Of a DNA stretch of 64,000 bases, positions 9,848-21,308 are shown one piece after another. The notes under the pieces were generated by a model. It was not told where the DNA came from. It made no database searches and worked only from the letters and a program-made list of their open reading frames with translations. The DNA is from Cladochytrium replicatum. Lineage: Eukaryota > Chytridiomycota > Chytridiomycetes > Cladochytriales > Cladochytriaceae. Position 1 is the first letter of the stretch, and each line of letters starts with the position of its first letter. Position numbers and translations under genes: made by a program. The stretch is taken from NCBI GenBank assembly GCA_025526935.1, contig JAHLKD010000007.1, forward strand, positions 62,001 to 126,000, in the 5' to 3' direction.

Positions 9848-12800
9848 TCAAATGGTTTCCACTGATCCCATTCCACCAGTACCTTCATTTCGCTCTTCTT
9901 GCCCGGTCTTCCACGCCTCTCTCAAATCACTCCTCGAAAGGGTTGATGCACCCGTTGCTTTCTGTCTCCTCAATTGACCACCACCACCAGACTCATCTCC
10001 ATCGGCACTTCCGCTACCAGGTGGCAGGGAAGTCGATATACTCACTCCCAGCATGTCCAATACCGTCGAAGGTGGTCTCACTGGTGACGCTCCTTGTGCA
10101 GGTGCTGATGATGACAATGGGGCTGCAGCGGGGCTACTCGGAAACCGAGTCTTCCAAGCCTGAGGGCCGGCCTGAGGCGGCGAAACGCCCTCGCGTCGGA
10201 ACGGTGTTGGTACAGACTCGCGACATGTTGGATGCACACCGGGGGTCGGAAAGTTGTTGTACATGTTCACGGGTCGGTCACTACGGAGCCGTGGGAAGCT
10301 GGCGCGTTGCGGGAGGGATCTGTTCGGGGTATGTGCAGCAGCCGCGGAAAGTGTAGGCTCTGGCGTGGACGGTGCAGACCGACTACCTTCTCCGAAACCA
10401 CCACCTCCAACGCGCTCAATCGCAAAATCAAGCAACTCGTTCGCCGCCGCTGCAGCAGCAGCCGCAGCCGCCGTCGCAATGTCGTCACGCTGTGCCCCCT
10501 CGCCCGCGGCGCTCGGTGCGGCAGACGTAGATGACACCACGCTGATTCCAGACGGCTCGCGCTGCTTTGTAAACAGCGAGTTGTTCATCTGCACTTGCTC
10601 ATCGTTGATAGGAACCACAACTCCCGCAACCTCCAGAAGCGATACTGTGGATGTCATCGCTCGAGCTGCCAGATACCCAGCTGTGCGCGCTACAGTGCTT
10701 GTTGCATCGCGAGTCCGAGGGCTGGAAAGAATCTGAAGCGCTCTGGAGCTCCAAGTGTGTGCAGGAGAGGCAGTCGCTGTCGTTGACTCAGATGCGGGCT
10801 CAGTGGCTGGCGCTGAGCTCGAACCACCAACGTTGAGCTCTCCAGGTGTTACAGGGCTCTGCTCCCCTTCCCTCTCCTCCCCGCCCTCGTCGTCAGCTTC
10901 GACACCCTCGTCATTGTCCCCGTCATCGCGGTAGTACACACTTCCAACATCGCTATCTTCGTCATCTGCCGGCTCTGCATCACCTGTGTCCACAATCCTA
11001 TCCCGAACCCATTCTTCCACGCTCCTTGCCCTTTCTGAATCCATCACGTCGCTAGTTGGACGAATAAGCTTCTTGACTGCTTCGTTCACCGTGGCAGCTG
11101 GAGGTGCCCCAGGTTCCGAGAAGCCACGCGGCCGTCTACGTCTAACCACCGGCGTCAAATCACCATCATCTCCATCCTCGCCACCCTTCGTCCAACTTCC
11201 CGACCGTCTTGAGAATTCCCCCACCTTGGTCAGATCAACTACAGTCTCCCCCATGTCATACTCGTAACGACTTCGCGATCCACCATTAACGAGTTCCTCT
11301 CTTTGAGTTTCCGCCGTCGTGCTTCGACTCCTCGAGGATGGAACGATTGTGCCGGTCACTGTGCTCGAAATTGCAGTCCTTGGAGGGGTATGATACATCC
11401 CATTGACCAATCCATTGATTCTAGCCCGCTCGTCCGCAAGCTCATCGATCTCCGACCGAGTTTCCTCCCGAATCCGTCCCATATTTCGTCTCAGCCAACC
11501 GTTCACGTCGTCCAACCGTCCACCATCCTCTCCATCAGTGATGGCATCATCGGTATCATCCTCATCGTCTTCCACGGGGTCGTCACCCCAGAAGATCCCG
11601 CCTTTGCCTTCGGGAAGCGGCCAGAAGCTCCAATCGTCCATGTTGGGCAACATCACAAACTCCTCGAGGGCGTCAATAACCCGACGCTCGATGACTTGGT
11701 TGACGAGGTGGAGCTTAATCAGCTTGTTTGAAATGATCGGTTCCACTTTCAAACAATGATTTCAGAATCCCTGTTCATGACAGCGGTAACGCTTATGTAC
11801 TCACCATCAAGCTCAAGCTGGATACCAGGGTCCCGGTAAAATCCCACCCAGACACGATTCGTTTCCCAGTACGGCTTGATCTTCAACAGGACTCGCGCAG
11901 CAAATCTCTTCACTCTGATCGCAACCACAAGCGGCACCTGGAGAGGCTTCACACCGTACCGGTCCAAACTTGGAACACTAATCGTCGCCAACGTCGCAGC
12001 CTGAACCCTCGCACCGCCCGTATACTCGATGTCCATCTCGATCCTCATGTCCCCATCGACGCTGAGATCCAGAAGCTTTGGATTTGAAAGCACCGGTATC
12101 GAATCCCCCACATCGATGTCCTGAATCACAATGTCACCAAGAAAGCCAAACTGTTGCTGATGCTGCTGTTGTTGCTGTTTTGGGTCAAGGTTGACCGTCG
12201 AACCGATTCTTGAGAACCAGCTTTTTGCTGACGATACTCCGTCTTTGAAGGAGGACACCACCGGCACAGCGTGTTTTGTTCTTCTCGACAGCTTTGCAAG
12301 CAACCATTCTTTGATGCGCAGGTTTGAATGGATTGCCACAAACGCTCGGCCTACAAGCGCATTCAGCCACGCCGTTGCCATGAACGATTCACCGCTCATA
12401 GACTGCGGTGATCCCGATACAGGTGACGATGTCGCCCCAGGTTTCTTCTCCCCCGACTCCCCCTCCGCCTCTCCAACCCCCTTCACCCTCTCCACAAGCT
12501 TTTGCATGATTCGTCTGTAATTCTTCATTGCAATGCTCTCGACCCTGCCTGTCATACCGCTCCCGCTGCTATTGCTCCCAGTGTCAGTTCCAGCTCCCGA
12601 GCCGTGTCTGGTGCGTAGCCTTGACGACCTTCGAAGCATCAAATACCAATCCTCCTTGTCACACCCCGTTGGCGCGTACACGTACATCGTCAGCATCCGC
12701 TGCGTGGAGAACTCCAAACCCGCCGACCCTTCCGCCACACTCACATCACCCGAAGACGGTCCCGACGACCCGTTCCTCTTTCTTCGTCCCCTCTGTAGAT

Positions 12801-13650
12801 CAAGAAGCGCTTTGCTCCGGATCCGGACGGGATTCTCACGAGCATAGATTTCGTTGTCGGGGAGGTTCTCGGGGTACAAGTCGACACGGTATTGAGGCAG
12901 CAGTAATACGTCCGTGCATTCGCGCTCGTCGTCGGATTCGTACAATAGCAGCGTCTTCTGCTTCAAAACGCCACAGACATCTCTGTAAGGTTTTGGCAGT
13001 GGCTCGGAGGGTGTGTCTGCGGGTGATGCTGGTGGAGACGTTGGTTCTGTTGGGGTATCGGCAGGTGTGGAGAGCCCGAACCGCTGTACGACTCCGAGCG
13101 ACTGTGGGATAAAACGGGATGCTAGAGTAGTCGCAATGGAGGCAGTCGAGAAGGCTGCGGAGACGGTTGCGGAAAGGACTCGCCCACGGAGAGTTGGTGT
13201 GGTGGTGTTAGGAGCTGTGGATGCAGGTTGTGCGAGAGGGGGCGGAGGAGAGCTACCCCCGCCTGTATTGTTCCCAGCATGAGCAGGGAGATCAGAAGAC
13301 GCTTCTGCTGCTGGCGGTGCGGCGGGAACGTCACGAGAGCTGGATGAATGTGGGCCAAAGTCTGCTAATTCTTCCGGCGTGAGTGGGCGAGTTGCCATAC
13401 GGATCCATCCAATTTTGCCAAGTTGGACATCCCGTAAATCGTTGGGTCGAATATTGACGTCTTTCGAGCTGTTGGTGGAGCTGAAGATTGGCGGCCTCGG
13501 CTGGGGAAGAGCCAAATCTGACTTTTCAGGTGTGAGGTAATATGGAAGCCAGTAAACGAAGAGTACTATGCACAGAACCAGAGAGCACAGCGATAGCGCA
13601 CCTCCCAGCGCAAAAGCAAGGAGGTGAGAGGCGACCGTCCACAGCGACAT
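9848..13650 (-). CDS. TEX2/Nvj2-family ER membrane lipid-transfer protein (PH and SMP domains)
   Basis: Two exons (13650-11805 and 11745-9848) join across a 59-nt GT-AG intron to give about 1247 residues. The join restores QLELDVEPIISNKLIKL, which is the expected SMP continuation. A signal anchor lies at residues ~10-35 (LLAFALGGALSLCSLVLCIV), a PH-like region starts near 225 (GVLKQKTLLLYES), and the SMP domain spans ~420-670, ending in VMLPNMDDW. SMP proteins of this family move lipids at ER contact sites (Nvj2 in yeast, TEX2 in animals). The last ~550 residues are acidic and Ser/Thr/Pro-rich and look disordered, far longer than the usual tail. The start ATG sits just before the anchor segment. 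The family call is firm; the contact site served is unknown. Confidence 0.85.
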
Positions 13651-14484
13651 ACCTCCTCCCAATAGTCTGACATTGTGGGTTAGCAGACCGACAGGATATC
13701 ATCGTACTACGAACGTTCTTACCACAGAAATTATGTCCCGTCACAGTCACACCAGTTTCGGTCCAGGGAAGTATTCTTATTGAGCAAAGTTGGATATTTA
13801 ATACACACGGGGATGGACTTGGAGAGGAAATGGGCTTCTTTTCAGTTAAGATCGGGATCAAGTTTGGGAAGGAGCCGCCCCGGAGGTTTTTGTGTGTTGC
13901 GGTGGTCTGCAATGTTGTTTCTGTTGGTGCAACCAATTTCAAGAAATTGATCCTCGACGGAACGCTTAGAAAGCGCACACAGCAGTGCTAGAACTCGTAA
14001 AGTTTTAAAGGGTTCCAGTCGCTCCAAGGTGTTTAGAATCGAGCTGATAATGATTGGACTGGCTGCTGCAGGGAGAGAAGATTGGGGGCCGTGGACGGTC
14101 GGACAAACAAATTGACAGAGCGACGAGGTGTGAATATCTGAACTTAGCAGCAAGAATTGCGCAACGATGTATCAGTGCCCACTCTTATACTAAGCTCGAT
14201 CACTGGCGGTTCAGCTGAAGACGGTCACTGCAGTTCCGATAGGGCCCTGATAGGGCCGGGCCACCCACCAGTTGTGATCTTTGGTTTGTTTGTGGATTGT
14301 GGGGTTTTCCACATTTTTGCTTAGCGACAGTATTGTCGGACTTCGCAACAACAAAAGATCCTTTGCATATTAACAATAAACAATTGTAATCATAAACATG
14401 TTCGAATCTCAGTCCTTACACAGGACTTTGTTCCTACGGTACACGGTTCAGGTACGGCCCTGCCGTCGTAAGTTTTCCAAGCAC
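13651..14484. other. Intergenic region, no gene seen
   Basis: This lies between the 5' end of the TEX2-like gene and the 3' end of the SR-protein gene, both on the minus strand. It should hold the TEX2 promoter. Only short frames without family resemblance are present. Confidence 0.5.
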
Positions 14485-15589
14485 TCAGCGAGAGCCAGAA
14501 CGGGACCTGCTTCTCCCGCTTCCACGCCTTTTGTAATCACGATCATCATCTCGGTCGCGACGACGGGCAGGACTACGACTGCGCGAGTACGATCTGCGTC
14601 GCCCGCTGCTTCCGTATCGGTCTCTATCTCTGTCGCTCCTATCACGACTCCTCGAGCGACTGCGGCTGCAGCATGGGGGTAAATTTCTCACTTTTTAGAA
14701 ATGATTGCAGGACTCACCCTCCACGAGGACGGTAACGATCCGAGCTTCGATCGCGGCTCCTGCTGCGGTCTCTCCTGCTGCTAGTCCTGTCACGCGCACG
14801 CATTTGGGCAGGTGCCTGCCGCTCCCCCTTCGCCCATTCGACCGTGAGTTTACGGTTATTGATAGTCAGATATTCGATCTTCTCGAACGCCTTTTCGGCA
14901 GCTGGGGTATCGGCGAACTCGATGTAAGCTGTTGAAACATTCACGTAAGGTACAAAATGGACAGCGATGCCAGAGCTTTTACCGAATCCCCTGATTTCCT
15001 TGGTGTAGTAGTCGCGAGGAATGTACACTGAAAGGGCATATCGGCAACGATCGAACAAGCGAAATTCAAATTGGTGAGTTCAGTGATCTTCCAAGTGGAA
15101 GTCTTGAAAAAAATAGGATATATCTTGATGGAGATGGAATTTTGAAGGGAATGCGAAAAGGTTCCGGGGATGTCTCGACTCAAGCGGTGATAGCACACAA
15201 AGAAAGGTGAAAAAAAACTTGATGACCAGAATGTCTTTCAAACAAGTACAGATCCGTCGCAAAGACTCCGAAATAAACAACCCACTCTCTGTTCTTGGTG
15301 AAATGATCTTGCCTTTTCTTGGCTTCTCTAATGGCAGCTCCTTTTCTGCAACATGTGGCATCCGCCTTGGAACCACATTGACTTGCAACTTGATGCTTCA
15401 TGCCAAATGCACACCATCTCGTGTGCTCACCCACACCCGCCCTGGCACACTTGAACTCTTGTAGCTTGTATCTATCGTCAACATACCGTCCCTGACCTCT
15501 CCGTACTTCTCAAATGCCTCACGCAGCGAGTCTGCGTTTGTCGAGTTGTCGATCCCCCTGACGTGCAGCGACTTCCTCCGTGCCGACAT
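14485..15589 (-). CDS. SR-type splicing factor, SRSF10-like
   Basis: Four exons (15589-15487, 15027-14983, 14928-14718, 14665-14485) give 179 residues. One RRM (residues ~7-85) has SLHVRGIDN as RNP2 and RGFAYIEF as RNP1. It is followed by VEWAKGERQAPAQMRARD, which parallels the IQFAQGDRKTPNQMKAKE segment of SRSF10. The C terminus is rich in RS, RD and RG repeats. Such proteins bind exonic RNA in the nucleus and guide splice-site choice, with RS phosphorylation controlling activity. Intron 1 is 459 nt, against 54 and 52 nt for the others, so it may be regulated. The gene is divergent from the globin gene at 15789. Confidence 0.9.
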
Positions 15590-15788
15590 TGACTGTGTTG
15601 CTCCCCAGCCACCGTGACTGGTTTTGATTGGGCGTACGGACACCCTCCACAGCCACCACTCGCGCTGGCGTGCTCGCGCCCAAGTAACTGCCAAAAGCGG
15701 GCATATTACGTGTGTGTGGGCGTGCTGCACTTCCCTCCCACACACAAAACAAACCCAAAAGTCTCTTTCTGATCTCCGCCCGGCCCCC
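15590..15788. promoter_or_regulatory. Shared divergent promoter region (SR protein / globin 1)
   Basis: About 200 bp separate the start codons of the SR-protein gene (minus) and the globin gene (plus). Both promoters must lie in or overlap this interval; no specific site is recognised. Confidence 0.4.
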
Positions 15789-17914
15789 ATGCTGTCGTTC
15801 ACCTCGTCGACACACTCCGCGCGCTCCACCCGCTCGTTCAGCGGCATGTCGCGGAAGGAGCGCGAGAAGATTGCTTCCCGGGACACCACCCTCGTGGGCC
15901 AAGAGGATGATCTGTACCGCTATCCCACCGCGGACGAATGCCGCATCATCAGGGACACCTGGAAGCTCATTTCAGACCCAAACAGATTCAGATTGCTCAG
16001 TCTGCAGCTGCGAGGGAACATTCCGCCTGTTCCTGCCGTCCCCGCTCCCAACCCCCATGACGCAACCTCCATCAACACTTTCACCTCGACCACTCAGGTC
16101 AACCCGAATCTGAACGCTCAGCTGATGTCGATTTCAGCAAGTGTCAGCGATTTTCCTTCCAAAAGTGCCACCAACAACGCTATCAACAACGGTGCTCCAG
16201 GTGAAATAACTTTCCGTGTCGTGTGTTTTCTTACGATACTGTTCCTGATCTTTCGAACCAGGCGCGGCTCCGATGCGTCGCATTCCCTCTACTCGGTTTC
16301 GGGACTCGCCTTACCCGTATCCTAACGGTGGATCGAGTACTACAACATCGGTTGCTGACGACCCCCCTGGGTCCAACTTTGCATCCCCAACTACAGGTAA
16401 TTATCTTTCTTTTTCATTTTTGTTGCGCCTGTGCTGTGAGATGCTCCTGCGCCAACACACTCCCACTTTCGCCCAAATTCCACTTAGCCAACGGGGCTCT
16501 CCCAATCTCCCTCGACGAGCCACCCCCACCCCCGATCGTCAATCCGTACAGACACCACACAATGTCGACATTTGAACGTCCAACCAAAGTTCCCCCTGCC
16601 CCTGCTTCCGCTCCACCAGAGCAAGGCCATCGCTATGTCGTTAGCGGAGGACACTACCGCGACAACAGTGGCTTTTCTTTCAATGTTCGGAGGGATTCCT
16701 TTGGATACATCCCCGTTCCTGCTCCAGTGAGCCATCTAATTAACTATTCTGCTCCTGTTCCTCCTATGCCCAACTCTCATCCACCCTCGGTTGTATCTTG
16801 TAAGTTGAAAGCAATGCCATTTTTGTTTACTAACGACTATTTCCGATTCGTTAGTCGCAGGAAATTATGATTCGAACCGCGACACGGAGTCTATGAATAG
16901 TTTCAGCGACAACGGCTCATCGGCTGCCGCGCGACCACCGCATATGCAACATAATGGCTCACGGGCACCGTCTACTTCAAATTCTACGCAGGGAAACAAC
17001 CCCTTCAGCGGTCTGACACCGGAACAACTCGCCCAAATCTCTCCTGCTACGCAGTTCACTATGCAGTTCTTCCAGAATCTCATTGACTCGTACCCATACA
17101 TGTAAAGAATTTATTTGCTCCAAATTCCGCGCCGTGTTCTAACATTTCTTTCAAATAGGGGAGGAATATTTTCGGATGTCGTGAAGTATGTGTGTTATCT
17201 CCAACTGTTTTAGATGCTAAGTTAGTTCACATTTATTCAACAGGCAAAGTACAATGTTCAGTGGACTTCTGTAAGCTTGAGTATATTACTTCTCGTCCTA
17301 TTTTTGCTTACGCAATGTTATTAGGGGGAAAATGGTACTCGAGAAGTGACAAGATTTCTTTGCACTTCTTTTTTCTCTAACCATGTGTCAAACAGGTGCG
17401 CGACGTCTACAACCTCAGAGACCCGAACCTCGCCGCACAGGTTCGCAAGCTCGGATATCGTCACCGTGTACTGTACCACATTTCGGACTCAATGTACGAT
17501 GCCCTAGGAACATCACTCGTCCGCACTGTTCGTCACTGGCTTTTGCAAGATGGTATCTGGACACCTGAGATTGATTGGGCGTGGATGGCAGTGTACAACC
17601 TCTTAGCGACATGGATGAAGGAGGGAGGAGCGTGGGAGCACACGGGTCCTCCACCCCAAGCGTCCCAGCCTTCGCAGCCTGCGCAACAGCAAACGAGCAG
17701 CAATGTCCGATACAGGAGAAGTGGAAGCGTTGCGGCGCCAAAGTCGACGGACGGAGCTGGGCCAAACGATGGGTGGGAGAGGTACCGTGATATGTTCAAA
17801 GCCCAGCAGGCGTCACAGAGGAACAGGTCCACCAGTGTTGTGAGTGAGGACGCCGGTCGTAGGAGGCGAGAGAAGAAGAGGAAGGAAGCTGAGAGCAAAT
17901 GTGTGATCAGCTGA
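15789..17914 (+). CDS. Single-domain globin with C-terminal CaaX box (globin 1)
   Basis: Eight exons (15789-16200, 16262-16396, 16488-16799, 16855-17101, 17159-17185, 17244-17270, 17325-17334, 17396-17914) give 562 residues. Helix A is CRIIRDTWKLI. Then come ~300 Pro/Ser/Asn-rich residues, and the globin resumes with QFTMQFFQNLIDSYPYM. CD1 Phe lies in GGIFSDV, distal Gln in VVKQSTMF, and proximal His (F8) in LGYRHRVLY. Helices G and H follow (SMYDALGTSLVRTVRHWL, EIDWAWMAVYNLLATWM). This matches the bacterial/flavohaemoglobin type of globin without reductase domain. After a basic linker (RRRREKKRK) the protein ends in CVIS, a CaaX prenylation signal. Exon 7 is only 10 nt, needed to restore LLGKMVR. 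Haem binding is likely; the ligand reaction (NO or O2) is unknown. A paralogue lies at 24826. Confidence 0.85.
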
Positions 17915-18692
17915 AGAGTTGTGTTCTTGAATCGGTACCGTCCTCGGCCTGCGAGTTCGATTATTTGCTTTACTCTAGAGTACAGCATTTTTCTTGGTAT
18001 TTCTGTGCCCAAAATTCTGCGTTAGCGCTGGCGCAAGCATGAATCTGAACTCTCCATTCTTATTTACGGGCTTTCCTTGTGTTTAAACTATTTTTTCATT
18101 TGCTTGGAACACTGTACTGAAAGCACGTTTGCAGGGATTCAGAGGATCCATTGCCTCGCTAGCGATCTCATGTTTTATTCCCTCTGTTTAAAAGAACAAG
18201 CGGACACACCGTGACCTCTCTTAAAGGTATTTATGGTAATTGATTAAGCGAGATTTGCATTAGGACCTAAAGAATTGCCTGTGCCATTTGTACTTGAGAT
18301 TGTATTTTCTTTTGCGTTTTTGTTTCCCAAGTTAAAAGTAGTTCTTTTATACCAGTTCGGTAGTATGGGTCTTCCAGTGTGCTGAGACTGTGGTCGCCTT
18401 AAGGATTTCGACGGAAAACTCAGTTGTTCAACGCAGTTTTGTGAGTTTCCTCTCTTTCCAGTTCAGGTTTGATGGGGACAAGCATGCATACCTCGCTGCC
18501 TGTAGAGGAAGAGACTGAAGATTGTCTATTGAGATTGATTCCGATGCAGTTTCCTGAAACGTTTTTCGGGGTTCTGCCTGCCAGGAAAGTATTCTACATT
18601 CTCAAACAAGGGACATTTATTATGAGAGTGAATGTAAACTGTGAATCATCTTAACGTCAGCACTGTCTCGAGAAATATTAAACACCCCTCGG
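17915..18692. other. Intergenic region, no gene seen
   Basis: Both flanking genes end here (globin 1 on plus, BTB gene on minus). No frame with family resemblance is visible; it should hold two 3' UTRs. Confidence 0.5.
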
Positions 18693-19523
18693 TTAATCGT
18701 ACTGGTTGCGCTTAACCATCGCAATCGCATCCCTCACATCCTTAATTTTCATGCGTTGCATGTCCTTAGCTTTCTCACACACGTCACCATCACAGCTATT
18801 ACATTCCATTCCCGATCTTTTGTTCATGACAAGCGATCCGAAAATGAGCGAGTGACCCCCGCATCTGTTCATCGAGCGATAAGCTTTGCGCGCGTTGCAT
18901 TGAATTACCGAGAACGGCAAATCCTGAAGATCGTCCATGAGGTGTAATGAATCCGCCTCTTTCGTTTCCAGTTCGCGCACTCTCTCTTGCAAACTGGATG
19001 TCCGCTCATTGAGCTCGGCGATTCGAGAGAGCAGTGCGTCACGTTCGGTAGCAATCACATTCAATGCGGAAACGATTTCATCGCAAAGCAAGTAACGAGA
19101 CGTTGAAATCAACAATTCTAGGTCGGGTCCAGAAAGACGGCTCGCAAGATCGTTTGGGTGTGCGATTCGTTGAAGAAATGCAACGATCATTCGGAAGGAT
19201 GCCGGGTCTGCGTCGAGGTACAGTTTGCCGTTCAGTTTCAGGGACGGGACCTCGGACGTAATCATCTTTGCGAGCATCCAGTCGTGATCGAGGACAAACT
19301 GGCGTTGCAGAACAAAGTCGCACCCTTGAACGCAAAAGGTCACGAAGAGATCGTCATCGAGGAGGGTTTGTGTGGTCTGTGAGCGATCGATGGGATCCCC
19401 AAGCAACAGCTGCTTCAACTGATCAATGGCTTCCGTGATGCGTCGAGAATGACGTTGATCGCCATCATTGAGGTTTTCGATTTGTGACGGGTGCTGAACC
19501 TGATCTGTATCATTGGACGACAT
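18693..19523 (-). CDS. BTB/POZ-like (T1-type) domain protein
   Basis: This intronless frame gives 276 residues from the ATG at 19523 (an in-frame MM pair lies 10 codons further up). Residues ~55-140 show the BTB/T1 layout: DLFVTFCVQGCDFVLQRQFV, then DHDWMLAKM, then LYLDADPASFRMIVAFLQ. A heptad-rich stretch follows (RIAELNERTSSLQERVRELE), suggesting a coiled coil. The tail has a Cys group (CNSCDGDVC). BTB folds of this class oligomerise, and many recruit cullin-3; which applies here cannot be told. Family assignment is good, function unknown. Confidence 0.7.
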   Translation of the reverse strand: MSSNDTDQVQHPSQIENLNDGDQRHSRRITEAIDQLKQLLLGDPIDRSQTTQTLLDDDLFVTFCVQGCDFVLQRQFVLDHDWMLAKMITSEVPSLKLNGKLYLDADPASFRMIVAFLQRIAHPNDLASRLSGPDLELLISTSRYLLCDEIVSALNVIATERDALLSRIAELNERTSSLQERVRELETKEADSLHLMDDLQDLPFSVIQCNARKAYRSMNRCGGHSLIFGSLVMNKRSGMECNSCDGDVCEKAKDMQRMKIKDVRDAIAMVKRNQYD

Positions 19524-20144
19524 GGAAAACACGACCACAGTTCGGGCCATCATCCTTCGTTTAAATTTGCCACGGTCGGGTAACGGAGGTGATGTAATGC
19601 CTCTCAAACCATCTCCCAAATGCATAAATTGTATCACGATCTTGCAATTAGGGTTTGATTTGACACCGCTTTGCAGGGCAGCAAATGCGTCCAAATTTGA
19701 GTTTTGGATACATGAGGTAGGTAGTGTTCAAGCAAGTTCCTAGCTGTCTTTTCCGACGATCATCGTCTTCACTCGCGATTCCGTGCACAGAGTGGATCCA
19801 GGTGTTGAAAGATGGGATCATCCTGAGCTGTCCCGCTTGAGGGGATCGAATTAGTCGGACTGTGATGCCACAAACAATATTTATCGATTAAACAAGTTCA
19901 TGCCATGAATTTGATATTTGGTGGAATCGAGTTTTCACACGCTCATCCTGGCGGTTTGAATGTAGGAATCTGTTTATTTGGAGTGAAACACAGGGTATCC
20001 AGCGTGATCTTCAGAGTTTCCCAATAAGGCACCACTATACCGTGATCACCAAAAGTTCCCCAAAAACTTCATGAGAGTGTAGATCCCACAGAAAAAAAAG
20101 TTGAGAACATAAGAAAAATCGAGGCTACCGTCACAGCTCTCCTG
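19524..20144. other. Intergenic region, no gene seen
   Basis: This lies between the 5' end of the BTB gene and the 3' end of the MRH-like gene, both on minus. It should contain the BTB promoter; nothing else is recognised. Confidence 0.45.
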
Positions 20145-21308
20145 CTAAACTGGGCATCCCGTCTTGTGCGAAAAGTAGACATTGAAAACGCAGAGGCTTG
20201 CTGCATTGTCTGCGGTGTTGTCAAACCTCGTGAACGTTGGGACAGCCGAGGTACTCGTCGAGCACAGCAAAATAATGGAGACCTGACGATTGCAGAAGAC
20301 GCTCGCTTGAGCACCTGTTACAAATCACATCAATCGGTTTGCCTTATTGATCTACATATGGCGACCACCTTACCAAACGTCATCTGCAACCCTTGTGTCC
20401 CGTTCACCGTCACCGCAGTCGACGAGAACGACTTGATCTGCCCGCCGCTGTACACATTCGGTAAGATGGACACTTGCGTCGTCTCGCGCTGGCACAGCAC
20501 CACGGTCGCATCAGCGCAGTAATTGTAGGTGTACGGTGGATTCGGGTACGTTCGTTCGGCGGTCGACAAGCTCCGTGCAAACGAAACCTTGTACTCGTAA
20601 GCAGTGACGTTGAAGATCGCAACGCTGTTCTGGATTGAGGTGAGGTTGTAGGTCTGTCCGGGATTGTTGGAAGGACGCACGATGGGATCGACCAGAACTG
20701 CACCGTTGGAAAGTGTGAGTGGATATACAGTCGCAGCGGGTCCCGGTGCGGACGATGTTGTTGTCCTTGGAGCAGAAGATGCCGTTGATCCGCTACTAGA
20801 GCCGCTGCTGCTGCTGCCGCTGGTATCATTTCCTTTGTTAAGCACAACAATGGCAGTCGGGATAATGATCGCTGCGAGTACGACTATAGCACCTACTGCG
20901 CACACCCAAGTACTCAATTTTAGCATGTTCGGGTTCTGGCGGTAACCGTCACGCATCCTCACCAACGACAATCCATCTATATTTCTGCCACCATGTCTTC
21001 TTCGTGTTGCCCGCGTCTCTGTTTGGTGAGAATTCCGCTGGTGCCGTGGGGACGTAGTAGGGCGGCTGCAGAAACTGGTTGCTGTTCGAGATGAACGTAT
21101 TCTGGTTGCTGTTGGAACTCGACAATGGAGTGTATGACATGGGAGGGACGGTATTCGACTCTCTCAGCAAGACAACCCCACGCGCAGCACCATCCCCCTC
21201 TGGGATGCTCATGGCGGAGTTGAAGGGGACCGAATAGGGCATACTCTCAGATCGCGGCGGTACGCCGAACGCCCCGTCCGACTGAGAATGGGAAGGGTGC
21301 GAGTTCAT
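20145..21308 (-). CDS. Type II membrane protein with MRH-like lumenal domain
   Basis: Three exons (21308-20963, 20895-20374, 20314-20145) give 345 residues. A Ser/Asn/Pro-rich N-terminal region of ~112 residues is followed by one membrane segment that forms only after splicing (WIVVVGAIVVLAAIIIPTAI). A Ser/Thr-rich stalk (~145-165) leads to a C-terminal domain with Cys at YNYCADATVVLCQ, SVFCNRQVSIILLC, ASLCVFNVYF and KTGCPV. The Cys spacing, the CQ near the start and NR before the next strand resemble mannose-6-phosphate-receptor homology (MRH) domains. The usual Glu near the end is not obvious, so sugar binding is uncertain. Topology would place the domain in the lumen or outside the cell. 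The exact start is chosen as the ATG nearest the conserved part. Confidence 0.65.
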
